Shown here: in pieces, positions 9,054 to 18,835 of the stretch
Numbering within the stretch: position 1 is the first letter of the stretch
Layout of the letters: every line of letters begins with the position of its first letter
The notes under the pieces: generated by a model
What the model was told of the DNA's origin: nothing
Database searches by the model: none
The model's input: the letters and a program-made list of their open reading frames with translations, nothing else
Translations under genes and position numbers: made by a program
Assembly (NCBI RefSeq): GCF_012999535.1
Contig: NZ_JABBWV010000001.1
Span: forward strand, 372,001-436,000
Length of the DNA: 64,000 nt
Direction: 5' to 3'
Source: Microbispora sp. H11081
Lineage (GTDB): Bacteria > Actinomycetota > Actinomycetes > Streptosporangiales > Streptosporangiaceae

Positions 9054-11705
9054 ATGCCCAAGTACGTTTGCGACTTCACCGAGGGCAACAAGGACCTCAA
9101 AGACCTCCTCGGTGGTAAGGGCGCCAATCTGGCGGAAATGACCAACATCGGCCTTCCTGTTCCTCCCGGCTTCACGATCACCACCGAGGCGTGCCGTCAC
9201 TACCTCAGGCACGGCGGCATGCCCGATGGACTGGACGCGGAGATCGGCGAGCACCTCGCCGTCCTGGAGGCGCGGATGGGCAAGCGTCTCGGCCAGTCGG
9301 ACGACCCGCTGCTCGTCAGCGTGCGTTCGGGGGCCAAGTTCTCGATGCCCGGCATGATGGAGACGGTCCTCAACATCGGCCTCAACGACGACTCGGTGCT
9401 CGGGCTGGCCAAGCAGTCGGGCAACGACCGCTTCGCGTGGGACTCCTACCGCCGGCTCATCCAGATGTTCGGCAAGACCGTCCTGGACATCGACGGCGAG
9501 CTGTTCGAGGACGCGATGGACGACCTCAAGGCCGGGCGGGAGGACACCGACCTCGACGCCTCCGACCTCCAGCGGCTGGTCGAGACCTTCAAGGACATCG
9601 TCCGCGACCGGACGGGCCGCGACTTCCCCGCCGACCCCCGCGAGCAGATGGACCTCGCCGTCAGGGCGGTCTTCGACTCCTGGAACGCCCCGCGCGCGGT
9701 CCTCTACCGCCGTCAGGAGCGCATCCCCGCGGACCTCGGCACGGCCGTCAACGTCGTCGCCATGGTGTTCGGCAACCTGGGCGCCGACTCCGGCACCGGT
9801 GTCGCCTTCACCCGCGACCCCGGCTCGGGACGCCAGGGCGTCTACGGCGACTACCTGCGCAACGCCCAGGGCGAGGACGTCGTCGCGGGCATCCGCAACA
9901 CCGTCCCCCTCCAGGAGCTGGAGACCATCAACCCCGCGGCCTACCGCGAGCTCCTCGACATCATGGCGACGCTGGAGCGGCACTACCGCGACCTGTGCGA
10001 CATCGAGTTCACGATCGAGCGCGGCAAGCTGTGGATGCTGCAGACCCGCGTCGGCAAGCGCACGGCCGAGGCCGCCTTCTGCATCGCGACCCAGCTCGTG
10101 GACGAGGGCCTGATCGACATGGACGAGGCCGTGACCCGGGTCACGGGCGACCAGCTCGCCCAGCTCATGTTCCCGCGCTTCGCCGCGACGGAGGGTGGTC
10201 GCAGGCTGGCCACCGGCATGAACGCGTCCCCCGGCGCGGCCGTCGGCAAGGCCGTCTTCAGCTCGGAGCGGGCCGTCGAGCTTGCCGGGCAGGGCGAGGC
10301 GGTCATCCTGGTGCGGCGGGAGACCAACCCCGACGACCTCGCCGGGATGATCGCGGCCAAGGGCGTGCTCACCTCCAGGGGCGGCAAGACCTCGCACGCC
10401 GCGGTGGTGGCGCGCGGCATGGGCAAGACCTGCGTGTGCGGGGCGGAGGAGCTTGAGGTGGACACGCGCGCCCGCCGCTTCACCGCGCCCTGCGGGACCG
10501 TCGTGAACGAGGGCGACGTGATCTCGATCGACGGCGGCACCGGCGCCGTCTACCTCGGCGAGGTCCCCGTCACCGCCTCGCCGGTCGCCAAGTACTTCGA
10601 GGGCGAGCCGTCCGAGGACGAGCTGGCCGAGGACGAGCTGGTACGGGCCGTCGACCGCATCATGACCCACGCCGACTCCGTGCGCAGGCTCGCCGTACGG
10701 GCCAACGCCGACACTCCCGAGGACGCCGCCCGCGCCCGCCGCTACGGCGCGCAGGGCATCGGGCTGTGCCGTACGGAGCACATGTTCCTGGGGGAGCGGC
10801 GGCGGCTCGTGGAGGACCTGATCCTGGCCACGACGCCGAAGGAGCGGCAGGTCGCGCTCGAGGCGCTCGAACCGCTTCAGACCGGCGACTTCACCGGCAT
10901 CCTCACGGCCATGCGCGGGCTGCCGGTGACGATCCGGCTGATCGACCCGCCGCTGCACGAGTTCCTGCCCGACCTCACCGACCTCGCCGTGCGGGTAGCG
11001 CTGGCGGGGGACGAGGCGGTCGACAGGGACCGCAGGCTCCTGGAGGCGGTCAAGCGGCTGCACGAGCAGAACCCGATGCTGGGCCTGCGCGGCGTGCGGC
11101 TCGGCCTGACGATCCCCGGGCTGTTCGCGATGCAGGTGCGGGCCATCGCCGCCGCGGCCAAACTGGTCAAGGGCGCCCGGGCGGAGATCATGATCCCGCT
11201 GGTCGGCGCGGTGCAGGAGCTGGAGATCGTCCGGGAGGAGGCGGAGCGCATCCTCGCCGAGGCGGGCGTGGACGCGGCCATCGGCACGATGATCGAGGTG
11301 CCGAGGGCGGCGCTGACGGCCGGGCAGATCGCCGAGGCCGCGGAGTTCTTCTCGTTCGGCACCAACGACCTCACCCAGATGGCCTGGGGCTTCTCCCGCG
11401 ACGACGTGGAGAGCGCCTTCTTCGGCAAATACCTCGACCTGGGCGTCTTCGGCGTCTCGCCGTTCGAGTCGATCGACCGTGAGGGCGTCGGACGCCTCAT
11501 GCGGATCGCGGTAGAGGAGGGCAGGCGGACCCGGCCGGGCCTCAAGATCGGCATCTGCGGTGAGCACGGCGGCGACCCCGCCTCGATCCACTTCTGCCAG
11601 GAGATCGGGCTCGACTACGTCTCCTGCTCGCCGTTCCGGATCCCGGTGGCGCGGCTGGAGGCCGGCCGCGCGGCGCTGACCTGCGCGGAATCGGACACCC
11701 GATGA
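9054..11705 (+). CDS. ppdK: Pyruvate, phosphate dikinase
   Basis: An 883-residue cytosolic enzyme that interconverts pyruvate + ATP + Pi and phosphoenolpyruvate + AMP + PPi. The N-terminal nucleotide-binding domain begins GGKGANLAEMTNIGLPVPPG. The swivelling phosphohistidine domain has GGKTSHAAVVARGMGK (His about 448). The C-terminal PEP/pyruvate TIM barrel includes GLCRTEHMFLGERR and FFSFGTNDLTQMAWG. Length matches the family (about 875-890). The ATG at 9054 follows a GAAGGAG site; an upstream in-frame ATG (9006) precedes the conserved start without a good site. It stands alone and probably serves gluconeogenic or pyrophosphate-linked carbon metabolism. Confidence 0.96.
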   Translation: MPKYVCDFTEGNKDLKDLLGGKGANLAEMTNIGLPVPPGFTITTEACRHYLRHGGMPDGLDAEIGEHLAVLEARMGKRLGQSDDPLLVSVRSGAKFSMPGMMETVLNIGLNDDSVLGLAKQSGNDRFAWDSYRRLIQMFGKTVLDIDGELFEDAMDDLKAGREDTDLDASDLQRLVETFKDIVRDRTGRDFPADPREQMDLAVRAVFDSWNAPRAVLYRRQERIPADLGTAVNVVAMVFGNLGADSGTGVAFTRDPGSGRQGVYGDYLRNAQGEDVVAGIRNTVPLQELETINPAAYRELLDIMATLERHYRDLCDIEFTIERGKLWMLQTRVGKRTAEAAFCIATQLVDEGLIDMDEAVTRVTGDQLAQLMFPRFAATEGGRRLATGMNASPGAAVGKAVFSSERAVELAGQGEAVILVRRETNPDDLAGMIAAKGVLTSRGGKTSHAAVVARGMGKTCVCGAEELEVDTRARRFTAPCGTVVNEGDVISIDGGTGAVYLGEVPVTASPVAKYFEGEPSEDELAEDELVRAVDRIMTHADSVRRLAVRANADTPEDAARARRYGAQGIGLCRTEHMFLGERRRLVEDLILATTPKERQVALEALEPLQTGDFTGILTAMRGLPVTIRLIDPPLHEFLPDLTDLAVRVALAGDEAVDRDRRLLEAVKRLHEQNPMLGLRGVRLGLTIPGLFAMQVRAIAAAAKLVKGARAEIMIPLVGAVQELEIVREEAERILAEAGVDAAIGTMIEVPRAALTAGQIAEAAEFFSFGTNDLTQMAWGFSRDDVESAFFGKYLDLGVFGVSPFESIDREGVGRLMRIAVEEGRRTRPGLKIGICGEHGGDPASIHFCQEIGLDYVSCSPFRIPVARLEAGRAALTCAESDTR

Positions 11706-11766
11706 GTTGAAATTCCACAGAATATCCGGACTGGTTGTGGAATGACCAGGTCGGAGGACGGGTGTT

Positions 11767-11795
11767 TCACCGGGTCGCGCGACACGGCCCGGTGA
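11767..11795 (+). terminator. Possible ppdK hairpin
   Basis: TCACCGGG (11767-11774) and CCCGGTGA (11788-11795) form an 8-bp stem with a 13-base loop, about 60 bases after the ppdK stop and before the next start. There is no T run. Confidence 0.4.
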
Positions 11796-11855
11796 CCGTT
11801 GAAGCCGCCCGCCTGAGTGATCACTCTACGTACCTACCGCAAGGAAGGACGTGGA

Positions 11856-13754
11856 GTGAGAATACGTCGCCGCCCGCCGGCGCTCGCGATCGCCGCGGCG
11901 CTGTTGTGCATCCTGCCCGCGCTGCTCGCGGCCGCCCCCATGCCGTCGGCCGTACCACCGCTGACCCCGCGGGAGGCCGCCGGGCAGGCCCCGGCGGGCC
12001 GGGCGGACGAGCCTTCGTCGTCGAGGCAGTACCAGGTGGACGGCCCGGCCACCGTCGCGCAGCGCAACGCGGTGGCCCGCACGGGGGCCGCGATCGACGA
12101 GGTGCACGGCCGGAGCCTGGTCGTCACCGCGACGCTCCAGGAGGCCGACGCCATCCGCCGGCTCGGGTTCCGGATCACCGAACTGCCGCCCCCGGCCGAG
12201 ACGGGCGGCCCGCAGACCTTCGACTTCCCCACGGGAGACTCCGGCTACCACAACCACGCCGAGCTCAGCGCGCTGGTGGACCAGGTCGTCGCCGCGCACC
12301 CCGCGATCGCCCGCAGGTTCAGCTACGGCCGCTCGTACGAGGGCCGCGACCTCATGGGCGTCAAGATCAGCGACAACGTCGCCACCGACGAGAACGAGCC
12401 GGAGGTGCTGTTCACCGCGCACCAGCACGCGCGCGAGCACCTCACCGTCGAGATGGCGATCTACCTGCTGCGCCTGTTCACCGACAACTACGGCGGCGAC
12501 GCCCAGATCACCGATCTGGTGAACACGCGGGAGATCTGGATCCTGCCCGACCTCAACCCCGACGGCGGCGAGTACGACGTCGCCACCGGCTCCTACCGGT
12601 CCTGGCGCAAGAACCGCCAGCCCAACTCCGGGACCTCCAGCGTCGGCACCGACCTCAACCGCAACTGGGGTTACCGCTGGGGCTGCTGCGGCGGCTCGTC
12701 GAGCACGCCGTCCAGCGAGACCTACCGCGGCGCCGCCGCGGAATCGGCCCCGGAGGTGCGGGCGGTGGCCGACTTCGTACGCGGCCGGGTGGTCGGCGGC
12801 GTCCAGCAGATCAAGGCCGCCATCGACTGGCACACCTACAGCGAACTCGTCCTGTGGCCGTACGGGTACACGACGGCCGACACCGGCCCCGGCATGACGC
12901 AGGACGACAGGGACGCGCACGCCGCGCTCGGCCGGAGCATGGCGGCCACCAACGGCTACACCGCCGAGCAGTCGAGCGACCTCTATGTCACCGACGGCTC
13001 GATCGACGACTGGCTGTGGGGCACCTACAAGATCTTCACGTACACGTTCGAGATGTATCCCAAGGGGAGCAGCCCCGGCTTCTACCCGCCCGACGAGGTG
13101 ATCGACAGGGAGACCTCGCGCAACCGGGTCGCCGCGCTGCTGCTCGTCCAGAACGCCGACTGCGTCTACCGCGTCATCGGCAAGGAGTCGGCGTACTGCG
13201 GCACCGGCACGCCGCCCACCGTCGTCTACTCCGACACCTTCGAGACCGCGACCGGCTGGACGGTGAACGCGGCGGGCACGGACACCGCCACCTCGGGCGC
13301 GTGGGAGCGCGCCGACCCCGCCGCGACCTCCTCCAGCGGGGCCAAGCAGCTCGGCACCACGGTCAGCGGGACCTACGACCTGGTCACCGGCGCCGCCGCC
13401 GGGACGAGCGCGGGGGACCGCGACGTCGACGGGGGAGTGACCACGGTCACGTCGCCGCCGATCACGCTGCCCGCCTCGGGGACGCTCACGCTGTCGTTGT
13501 CCTGGTATCTCGCCCACGGGTCCAACTCCTCCGCGGCCGACTATTTCCGGGTGAAGGTGATCGGCGGCACGACCGGCACGGTCTTCGAGCAACTCGGCGC
13601 GGCCACCGACAGGGACGCCGCGTGGAGCGTCGCCACCGCGTCGCTGACCGGGTTCGCCGGCCAGACCGTGCGGATCCAGTTCGAGGCGGCCGACCTCGCG
13701 ACCGCAAGCCTCGTGGAGGCCGCCGTCGACGACGTGCGGATCACCAGGAGCTAG
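11856..13754 (+). CDS. Secreted M14 zinc carboxypeptidase
   Basis: A 632-residue secreted metallocarboxypeptidase. The signal peptide is [20 protein letters not shown], then a propeptide (to about 115). The M14 catalytic domain has the zinc motif [12 protein letters not shown] (His and Glu), the third zinc ligand in [15 protein letters not shown], and the catalytic Glu in YTFEMYP. From about residue 470 a C-terminal beta-sandwich ([14 protein letters not shown] to the end) resembles carbohydrate- or surface-binding modules often attached to actinobacterial M14 enzymes. The GTG at 11856 is used because AAGGAAGGA lies six bases upstream and it opens the signal sequence. It probably digests extracellular peptides from the C terminus. 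Confidence 0.9.
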   Translation: MRIRRRPPALAIAAALLCILPALLAAAPMPSAVPPLTPREAAGQAPAGRADEPSSSRQYQVDGPATVAQRNAVARTGAAIDEVHGRSLVVTATLQEADAIRRLGFRITELPPPAETGGPQTFDFPTGDSGYHNHAELSALVDQVVAAHPAIARRFSYGRSYEGRDLMGVKISDNVATDENEPEVLFTAHQHAREHLTVEMAIYLLRLFTDNYGGDAQITDLVNTREIWILPDLNPDGGEYDVATGSYRSWRKNRQPNSGTSSVGTDLNRNWGYRWGCCGGSSSTPSSETYRGAAAESAPEVRAVADFVRGRVVGGVQQIKAAIDWHTYSELVLWPYGYTTADTGPGMTQDDRDAHAALGRSMAATNGYTAEQSSDLYVTDGSIDDWLWGTYKIFTYTFEMYPKGSSPGFYPPDEVIDRETSRNRVAALLLVQNADCVYRVIGKESAYCGTGTPPTVVYSDTFETATGWTVNAAGTDTATSGAWERADPAATSSSGAKQLGTTVSGTYDLVTGAAAGTSAGDRDVDGGVTTVTSPPITLPASGTLTLSLSWYLAHGSNSSAADYFRVKVIGGTTGTVFEQLGAATDRDAAWSVATASLTGFAGQTVRIQFEAADLATASLVEAAVDDVRITRS

Positions 13755-13780
13755 ACCGGTCACCGGGAGCCGGACCGGGG

Positions 13781-14572
13781 TCAGGCCCACTCCCAGCGGA
13801 TGCCGCGGACACCGGGCCGGGCCCCGGTGTCCACCACGTGGGCGGTCCCGAACGCGTCGACGCGCAGTTCGCCGGCGTCGCGGGGCCGCGCCGCCGGGTC
13901 CGGCGACCAGGTGTGGAAACACCGCACGGGCAGCCGCCCGTCAGTGAACCGCACCTGCACCAGATGCTGCTCGACCGGGTCCCGCAGGCGCCGGTCGTAC
14001 CTGTCGGCCGCGGCGACGTCGGTCACGTACTCCACGACGTGGGTCTCGCCGGTCGCGAGCGGGTGCGGGAAGATCAGCTCGGTCAGGAGCCCGGAGCCGT
14101 CGTCTCCGCCCCTGCCCGGCCGGCACCCCCGGGTGCGCAGCAGCCGGGTGCCGGGCGGATGGGTGACCTCGTACCTGTCCACACCCGGCGCGGCGGCCCG
14201 CAGCACGACGCGGGCGCTCACGCGGTGCCGCAGGCCCGCGCTCACCACCGCCTGCTCGTGGTGGCTGAGCACGGTGAGCGTCTCCGGCCGCCGCCCACGC
14301 GGGCGGGGCGGCCCGAGCAGGCCGATCAGGGCGTACTCGGGCAGCGACAAGATGACCTCGAGCTCCCTGACCGCCGCCAGGGAGGCGGCGCGCTCGGGCC
14401 GGGACCGGCCGCGCTGCCAGTAGCTGAGGCTGGACATGCTGACCTCGAAGCCCCGCTCGCGCAGCCGCGAGTGCAGGCGGTCGAGGCTCAGGCCCCGCGT
14501 GCGGATGGCGGCCCGCAGGGCGCGCTCGAAGGGCCCGGACCTGAGGACCTCCGCGAGCTCGTCGTCCACCAC
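13781..14572 (-). CDS. HTH (XRE-like) regulator with unknown C-terminal domain
   Basis: A 263-residue protein of an actinobacterial family without a named function. Residues about 13-75 resemble an XRE helix-turn-helix (LSLDRLHSRLRERGFEVSMS followed by SSLSYWQRGRSRPERAA). The remainder (about 95-263) is a beta-rich region containing VEYVTDV and FHTWSPDP, with no motif I recognise. No signal peptide or membrane segment is visible. It converges on the M14 gene and is divergent from dgt; neither neighbour indicates its target. Confidence 0.6.
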   Translation of the reverse strand: MVDDELAEVLRSGPFERALRAAIRTRGLSLDRLHSRLRERGFEVSMSSLSYWQRGRSRPERAASLAAVRELEVILSLPEYALIGLLGPPRPRGRRPETLTVLSHHEQAVVSAGLRHRVSARVVLRAAAPGVDRYEVTHPPGTRLLRTRGCRPGRGGDDGSGLLTELIFPHPLATGETHVVEYVTDVAAADRYDRRLRDPVEQHLVQVRFTDGRLPVRCFHTWSPDPAARPRDAGELRVDAFGTAHVVDTGARPGVRGIRWEWA

Positions 14573-14745
14573 CAGGGATCCTCCCCGGAAGCGCCAGAGC
14601 GGCAGAAGCCGAGTATCGCCCGCGGCCGTTCACCGGACAAGAGGGCAATCTCCCATCGGACAACCAGATCTGTCGTGAAACCCGACCTTCGCGGGTAGGC
14701 TCCATTCCCCGCCGCCACGGGGCTCGCCACAGGAAAGGAGGACGC

Positions 14746-16053
14746 ATGGCCCGCTACGACGAGCACGACCAGGCGCGGTGGGTGCCGGAGCCCCCGGGCA
14801 ACCCCGAGCGGAGCGCGTTCGAGCGCGACAGGGCACGCGTGCTCCACAGCGCCTCGCTGCGCAGGCTCGCCGCGAAGACGCAGGTGGTGGCCCCCGCCGA
14901 CTGCACCGGCCTGCACAGCCCCCGTACGCGGCTCACCCACTCGCTGGAGTGCGCGCAGATCGGCAGGGAGATGGGCAAGGTCCTCGGCTGCGACCCCGAC
15001 CTGGTGGAGACCGCCTGCCTCGCCCACGACCTCGGGCATCCCCCGTTCGGCCACAACGGGGAGGCCGCCCTCGACGAACTGGCGGCGCCGTGCGGCGGGT
15101 TCCAGGGCAACGCGCAGAACCTGCGCCTGCTCACCCGGCTGGAGGCCAAGGTGATCACCGAGGACGGCCGCAGCGCCGGGCTCAACCTCACCCGGGCGAC
15201 GCTCGACTCGGTGTGCAAATATCCCTGGGCCGGGTCCTCCTGCCGGATCCCCGGCGTCCCGCTCGCCCGGGAGGGCCAGCCGTACTGCGTCTACCCCGAC
15301 GACCTGCCGGTCTTCCAGTGGGTGCGGGAGGGCGCGCCCGACTACGCGGTCGGCTTCGAGGCGCAGGTCATGGACTGGGCCGACGACGTGGCGTACTCGG
15401 TGCACGACCTGGAGGACGCGCTGACGTGCGGTCACGTCACCATGGACGCGCTGCGCGATCCGGAGGAGCGGCTGGAGGTGTGCCGTCTGACCAAGGAGTG
15501 GTACGCGCCCGACGCCGCTATCGAGGAGCTGTCGGAGACCTTCGCCCGGCTGATCGCCGAGCCGCTGTGGCCGGCCGCCTATGACGCCGGGCCCGCCGAC
15601 CTCGCCGCGCTCAAGCGGCTCACCAGCGCGCTCATCGGCAGGCTGTGCCGCTCGGCGCAGGACGCCACCCGCGAGGCGTACGGCTGCCGCCCCGCCCCGG
15701 CCGCACGCGGCGCCGCGCCCGGGCGGTACGGCGCGCATCTCGTGGTGCCGAGGCCGACCAGGCTGGAGTGCGCGCTGCTCAAGGGCGTGACGGCCTGCTA
15801 CGTGATGTCGCGGGAGGACCACCACGCCGTCCAGGCCCGCCAGCGGGAGATCATCGCCGAGCTGGGCGACCTCATCCTGCGGGGCGCCCCGGCGACCCTG
15901 GAGCCCGCCCTGCGCCCGCAGTTCGAGCAGGCCGCCGACGACGCGGGACGGCTGCGCGCGGTGGTCGACCAGATCGCCTCGCTCACCGACGCCTCGGCCA
16001 TGGGCTGGCACCGGCGCCTTTCCGCGGCCACGCACCGCCTCAGGGCCGGCTGA
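14746..16053 (+). CDS. dgt: Deoxyguanosinetriphosphate triphosphohydrolase-like HD protein
   Basis: A 435-residue HD-domain nucleotidase that removes triphosphate from dGTP or other dNTPs. The metal ligands are visible: RLTHSLECAQIGREM (first His), HDLGHPPFGHNGE (HD pair), and MDWADDVAYSVHDLEDA (last Asp). The length fits the family. AAAGGAGGA precedes the ATG. In actinobacteria dgt commonly lies close to dnaG, as here (dnaG starts 2.8 kb downstream on the same strand), separated by an inserted LysR/SDR/LytM group. Confidence 0.92.
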   Translation: MARYDEHDQARWVPEPPGNPERSAFERDRARVLHSASLRRLAAKTQVVAPADCTGLHSPRTRLTHSLECAQIGREMGKVLGCDPDLVETACLAHDLGHPPFGHNGEAALDELAAPCGGFQGNAQNLRLLTRLEAKVITEDGRSAGLNLTRATLDSVCKYPWAGSSCRIPGVPLAREGQPYCVYPDDLPVFQWVREGAPDYAVGFEAQVMDWADDVAYSVHDLEDALTCGHVTMDALRDPEERLEVCRLTKEWYAPDAAIEELSETFARLIAEPLWPAAYDAGPADLAALKRLTSALIGRLCRSAQDATREAYGCRPAPAARGAAPGRYGAHLVVPRPTRLECALLKGVTACYVMSREDHHAVQARQREIIAELGDLILRGAPATLEPALRPQFEQAADDAGRLRAVVDQIASLTDASAMGWHRRLSAATHRLRAG

Positions 16054-16141
16054 CCCGCCGGGGCCGCCCTCAGGAGCCGGTTCGCGGGGCACTCTCGGGC
16101 TGACCCGTGTGGCAGCCTCGGGGGTGACTCGCGTGGCCGCC

Positions 16142-16999
16142 TCAGGGCCGGCCCGCTCGCCGCGCCACCTCCGCCGCCGTGCGCACGAAGGCGGCCAGCG
16201 CCCGCGACCGCGCGTCCTGTGGCCAGGCCAGGACCAGCGTCGTCGGCGGCGCGTCGGTCACGGGCACGCCGACGAGGTCGTGACGCAGGTTCCCCCGGAT
16301 CGACTGGGGGACGACCGCCACGGCCCGGCCGAGCGCGACGAGATGCATGAGCTGGCCGCTCTCGGCGATCCGGAAGGAGCCCTCGGGGACGGCCCCGGGC
16401 CACCGCGGCAGCGGCTCGCCGTCGAGGTCCGCCATCGACAGCTCCGCGCGCCCGGCGAGCCGGTGTCCCCGGGGCAGCACCGCCACCTGGCTCTCCACCA
16501 GGAGCTCCTCGACCGCCAGACCGGTCAGATCCTCGCGCGGAGCGTGCAGCAGGGCGGCGTCGGCCCGGCCGTCCCGCACCATCGCGCCCCGCTCCAGGGC
16601 GTTGAAGACGATGTCGACGGGCACCGCGCCCGGCGTGGCCGCGTACGCCGCGAGGATCTCCGGCAGCAGGTCGGCGTCCCCGCCCGGTTTGGCGGCGAGC
16701 ACGAGCGAGGGCGCGTGGCGGCCGGCCCGCCGGGTCCTGCGCACGGCCGCCGACACCGCGGCGAGCGCGGCCTGCCCCTCCCGCAGCAGCGTCTCGCCCG
16801 CTTCCGTCAGCTCCACCGTGCGGTGGTCGCGATCGAGCAGCCGCACCCCGAGGCGGCGTTCGAGCTGCTGGATCGCCCGCGACAGCGGCGGTTGCGCGAT
16901 GCCGAGCCGCCGGGCCGCCCGCCCGAAGTGCAGCTCCTCGGCCACCGCCACGAAATAGGTCAGCTCACGCGTCTCCACGGTGTCGTCACCGGGTGTCAT
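16142..16999 (-). CDS. LysR-family transcriptional regulator
   Basis: A 285-residue regulator. The N-terminal winged helix-turn-helix is typical (ELTYFVAVAEELHFGRAARR then LGIAQPPLSRAIQQLERRLG), and the periplasmic-binding-like effector domain spans about 95-280. ATG 16999 opens the conserved helix; a longer reading to 17068 would run into the divergent gene. It is divergent from an SDR oxidoreductase 71 bases away, the usual arrangement in which LysR controls the neighbouring gene. Confidence 0.92.
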   Translation of the reverse strand: MTPGDDTVETRELTYFVAVAEELHFGRAARRLGIAQPPLSRAIQQLERRLGVRLLDRDHRTVELTEAGETLLREGQAALAAVSAAVRRTRRAGRHAPSLVLAAKPGGDADLLPEILAAYAATPGAVPVDIVFNALERGAMVRDGRADAALLHAPREDLTGLAVEELLVESQVAVLPRGHRLAGRAELSMADLDGEPLPRWPGAVPEGSFRIAESGQLMHLVALGRAVAVVPQSIRGNLRHDLVGVPVTDAPPTTLVLAWPQDARSRALAAFVRTAAEVARRAGRP

Positions 17000-17070
17000 A
17001 CCGCCAAGGTATCGCCCGTGACCGAGACGGTGTTGGGCACCGAGGAGGCTGAGGTGATGGGCTGACATCC

Positions 17071-17814
17071 ATGAACGACACCGACACCATCGCCCTGGTC
17101 ACGGGCGCGAACAAGGGAATCGGCCTTGAGGTCGCCAGGCGGCTCGGCGAGCTCGGCATGACCGTGCTGCTCGGGGCGCGCGACCCGGGGCGCGGGGACG
17201 AGGCGGTCGCCAAGCTCCGGACGGAGGGGCTGGAGGTCCACCCGCTGACGATCGACGTCACCGGTGAGGAGAGCGTGCGGGCGGCGGCGGAACAGGTGGG
17301 GGAGCGGTTCGGCCGCCTCGACGTGCTCGTCAACAACGCCGGCATCTCGGGCGGCACGCGCCAGACACCCGGCTCGGTCGACCTCGGCGTCGTGCGCGCG
17401 GTGTTCGAGACCAATGTGTTCGGCGTCATCCGGGTGACCGACGCGATGCTGCCGCTGCTGCGGCGGTCCCCGGCCGGGCGGATCGTCAACGTGTCCAGCG
17501 GCACGGCGTCGATGACGCACATGACCGACCCCGGCCACTACTTCTCCCGCAGGCCGGGCGTCGCGGGCTACCCGCCGTCGAAGGCCGCGCTGAACCTGCT
17601 CACGATCCAGTACGCCAAGGAGCTGAGGCCGCTCGGCATCCTGGTCAACGCCATCGCCCCCGGGCCGTGCGACACCGACTTCGCCAGGGACCTCGGCATG
17701 TCCCTGCCGCGTACGGCGGCGCAGGGCGCGGCGGTCGCGGTCAGGCTCGCGACGCTCGGCGCCGAAGGACCGTCGGGCGGGTTCTTCGACGAGGAAGGAC
17801 CGGTGCCCTGGTGA
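17071..17814 (+). CDS. Short-chain dehydrogenase/reductase
   Basis: A 247-residue classical SDR. It has the nucleotide motif VTGANKGIGLEVARRL (TGxxxGxG), NNAGIS, a catalytic Ser in NVSSGTAS, and the YPPSK form of the YxxxK motif. It contains the usual PGPCDTDF after the active site. NADP(H) preference is likely from the Arg following the glycine motif but not certain; the substrate cannot be read from sequence. Probably controlled by the divergent LysR regulator. Confidence 0.9.
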   Translation: MNDTDTIALVTGANKGIGLEVARRLGELGMTVLLGARDPGRGDEAVAKLRTEGLEVHPLTIDVTGEESVRAAAEQVGERFGRLDVLVNNAGISGGTRQTPGSVDLGVVRAVFETNVFGVIRVTDAMLPLLRRSPAGRIVNVSSGTASMTHMTDPGHYFSRRPGVAGYPPSKAALNLLTIQYAKELRPLGILVNAIAPGPCDTDFARDLGMSLPRTAAQGAAVAVRLATLGAEGPSGGFFDEEGPVPW

Positions 17815-17839
17815 CCGTCACCCTGGTGACCGTGCTCGC

Positions 17840-18685
17840 CTAGAGCGGGATGACCACCGTGTCGTCGTCCTTGTCGTTCTTCTTCGGCGGCCTGGTCTCC
17901 TCGACCGGGGTGGGCGTCGTCGGCTGCTGCCGGCTGGTGGGCGTCGAGCACAGTTGCGTGCAGGGCGGGGTGGCGCCCATCCGCTTGCGCAGCGTGAGCA
18001 TCTCCTTGCGCGGGGAGACCGTGCGGTTGCCGTCGTCCCAGGCGTCCAGGTAGGGCCACGGCGGCACGATGCCACGGCGGACCCACCAATACTGGGGCTC
18101 GACCGGCCAGGAGATGGCGAAGTAGAGGTTGCTCGCGGTGTCGCGGGCGTTGCCCGTGTTGCCCACCCGGCCGAGCAACTGCCCGGCCTTGACCTTGGTG
18201 CCGGGCGTGACGTCCTCCTCGACGGAGTCGAGGTGGCCGCCGAGGTACAGCACGCCGTCCTCGCCCTTGACCGTGACGAACCGGCCCTCCCGGTCGGGGC
18301 CGCGGTCGGTCGAGGGCGTCCAGAGGTTCCGGAGGTTGACCTCCTGGACCACCCCGTCGACCGGCGAGACGAACGCGCATCCCTTGGCGGCCCAGATGGT
18401 GGTCTTGGGGAGCACGAGCAGTTTGCGGGAGTACGACACCTTGCAGCCCTTGACGGGGAAGGCGTACGTGTAGGGGGACATCTTCGGCGGCGGCACCAGC
18501 ACCGGCTCGTCCCCGGGTGGGGGCGCGAGGGGGCCGGGCTCGGAGTCGACGGTCGCGGCCGTGATGCCGTTTCCCTGCGGCGGCGTGGGCGGCAGCGTGC
18601 TCACTCCCGCGACCCCGGCGGGCGCGCCGCAGGACGCCGCGACGAACGCGGCGCCGACGAGGGCGGCCATTCTCCCCGAACGCAT
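17840..18685 (-). CDS. LytM/M23-like lipoprotein lacking zinc ligands
   Basis: A 281-residue protein with a lipoprotein-type leader (MAALVGAAFVAASC), a Pro-rich linker, and an M23 fold from about residue 75. In active relatives the domain begins with a His/Asp zinc pair and ends with an HxH motif. Here the corresponding stretches read RKLLVLPKTTIWAAKGCAF and NLYFAIS, so both first-shell positions and both His of HxH are replaced. Only the GGHLDSV His remains. It is therefore probably not a peptidase and may regulate or tether a cell-wall amidase, as degenerate LytM proteins do. ATG 18685 follows AGGTGG; a GTG three codons upstream is possible. An inverted repeat CGTTAC...GTAACG lies just upstream. 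Confidence 0.78.
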   Translation of the reverse strand: MRSGRMAALVGAAFVAASCGAPAGVAGVSTLPPTPPQGNGITAATVDSEPGPLAPPPGDEPVLVPPPKMSPYTYAFPVKGCKVSYSRKLLVLPKTTIWAAKGCAFVSPVDGVVQEVNLRNLWTPSTDRGPDREGRFVTVKGEDGVLYLGGHLDSVEEDVTPGTKVKAGQLLGRVGNTGNARDTASNLYFAISWPVEPQYWWVRRGIVPPWPYLDAWDDGNRTVSPRKEMLTLRKRMGATPPCTQLCSTPTSRQQPTTPTPVEETRPPKKNDKDDDTVVIPL

Positions 18686-18822
18686 GATCTCCACCTGGTC
18701 GACGTTACCGAACCTTTCCTTTGTAACGGACCTAGCCGTACATCACGACCTGTTCCGGAAAGTCGTGACATGTCCGTCCTCGACGTGGGCGGAGGGACGC
18801 CCGGGCTGTCGGGGGCAGGCTC

Positions 18823-18828
18823 TAGACT
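18823..18828 (+). promoter_or_regulatory. -10 element of a leaderless dnaG promoter
   Basis: TAGACT ends seven bases before the GTG of dnaG, which would place transcription start on the G of the start codon. No ribosome site precedes that GTG and no convincing -35 is visible. Leaderless messages with TAnnnT boxes are common in actinobacteria. Confidence 0.5.
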
Positions 18829-18835
18829 CGCCAGC

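Noticed and set aside
8937-11591. 884-codon open frame on the minus strand
   Set aside because: It is antisense to pyruvate phosphate dikinase, whose domains and catalytic His are unmistakable. Its product is low-complexity (Arg/Gly/His/Val-rich), typical of a high-GC shadow frame.
11826-13922. 698-codon open frame on the minus strand
   Set aside because: Antisense to the M14 carboxypeptidase, which has a signal peptide and zinc motif.
11735-14698. Long plus-strand frame of 987 codons
   Set aside because: It runs through the carboxypeptidase in another frame and into the convergent regulator; no domain is recognisable.
17954-18835. N-terminal extension of dnaG back to 17954
   Set aside because: The extension is antisense to the LytM-like lipoprotein and unrelated to primase; DnaG homologues start at the position of GTG 18836.
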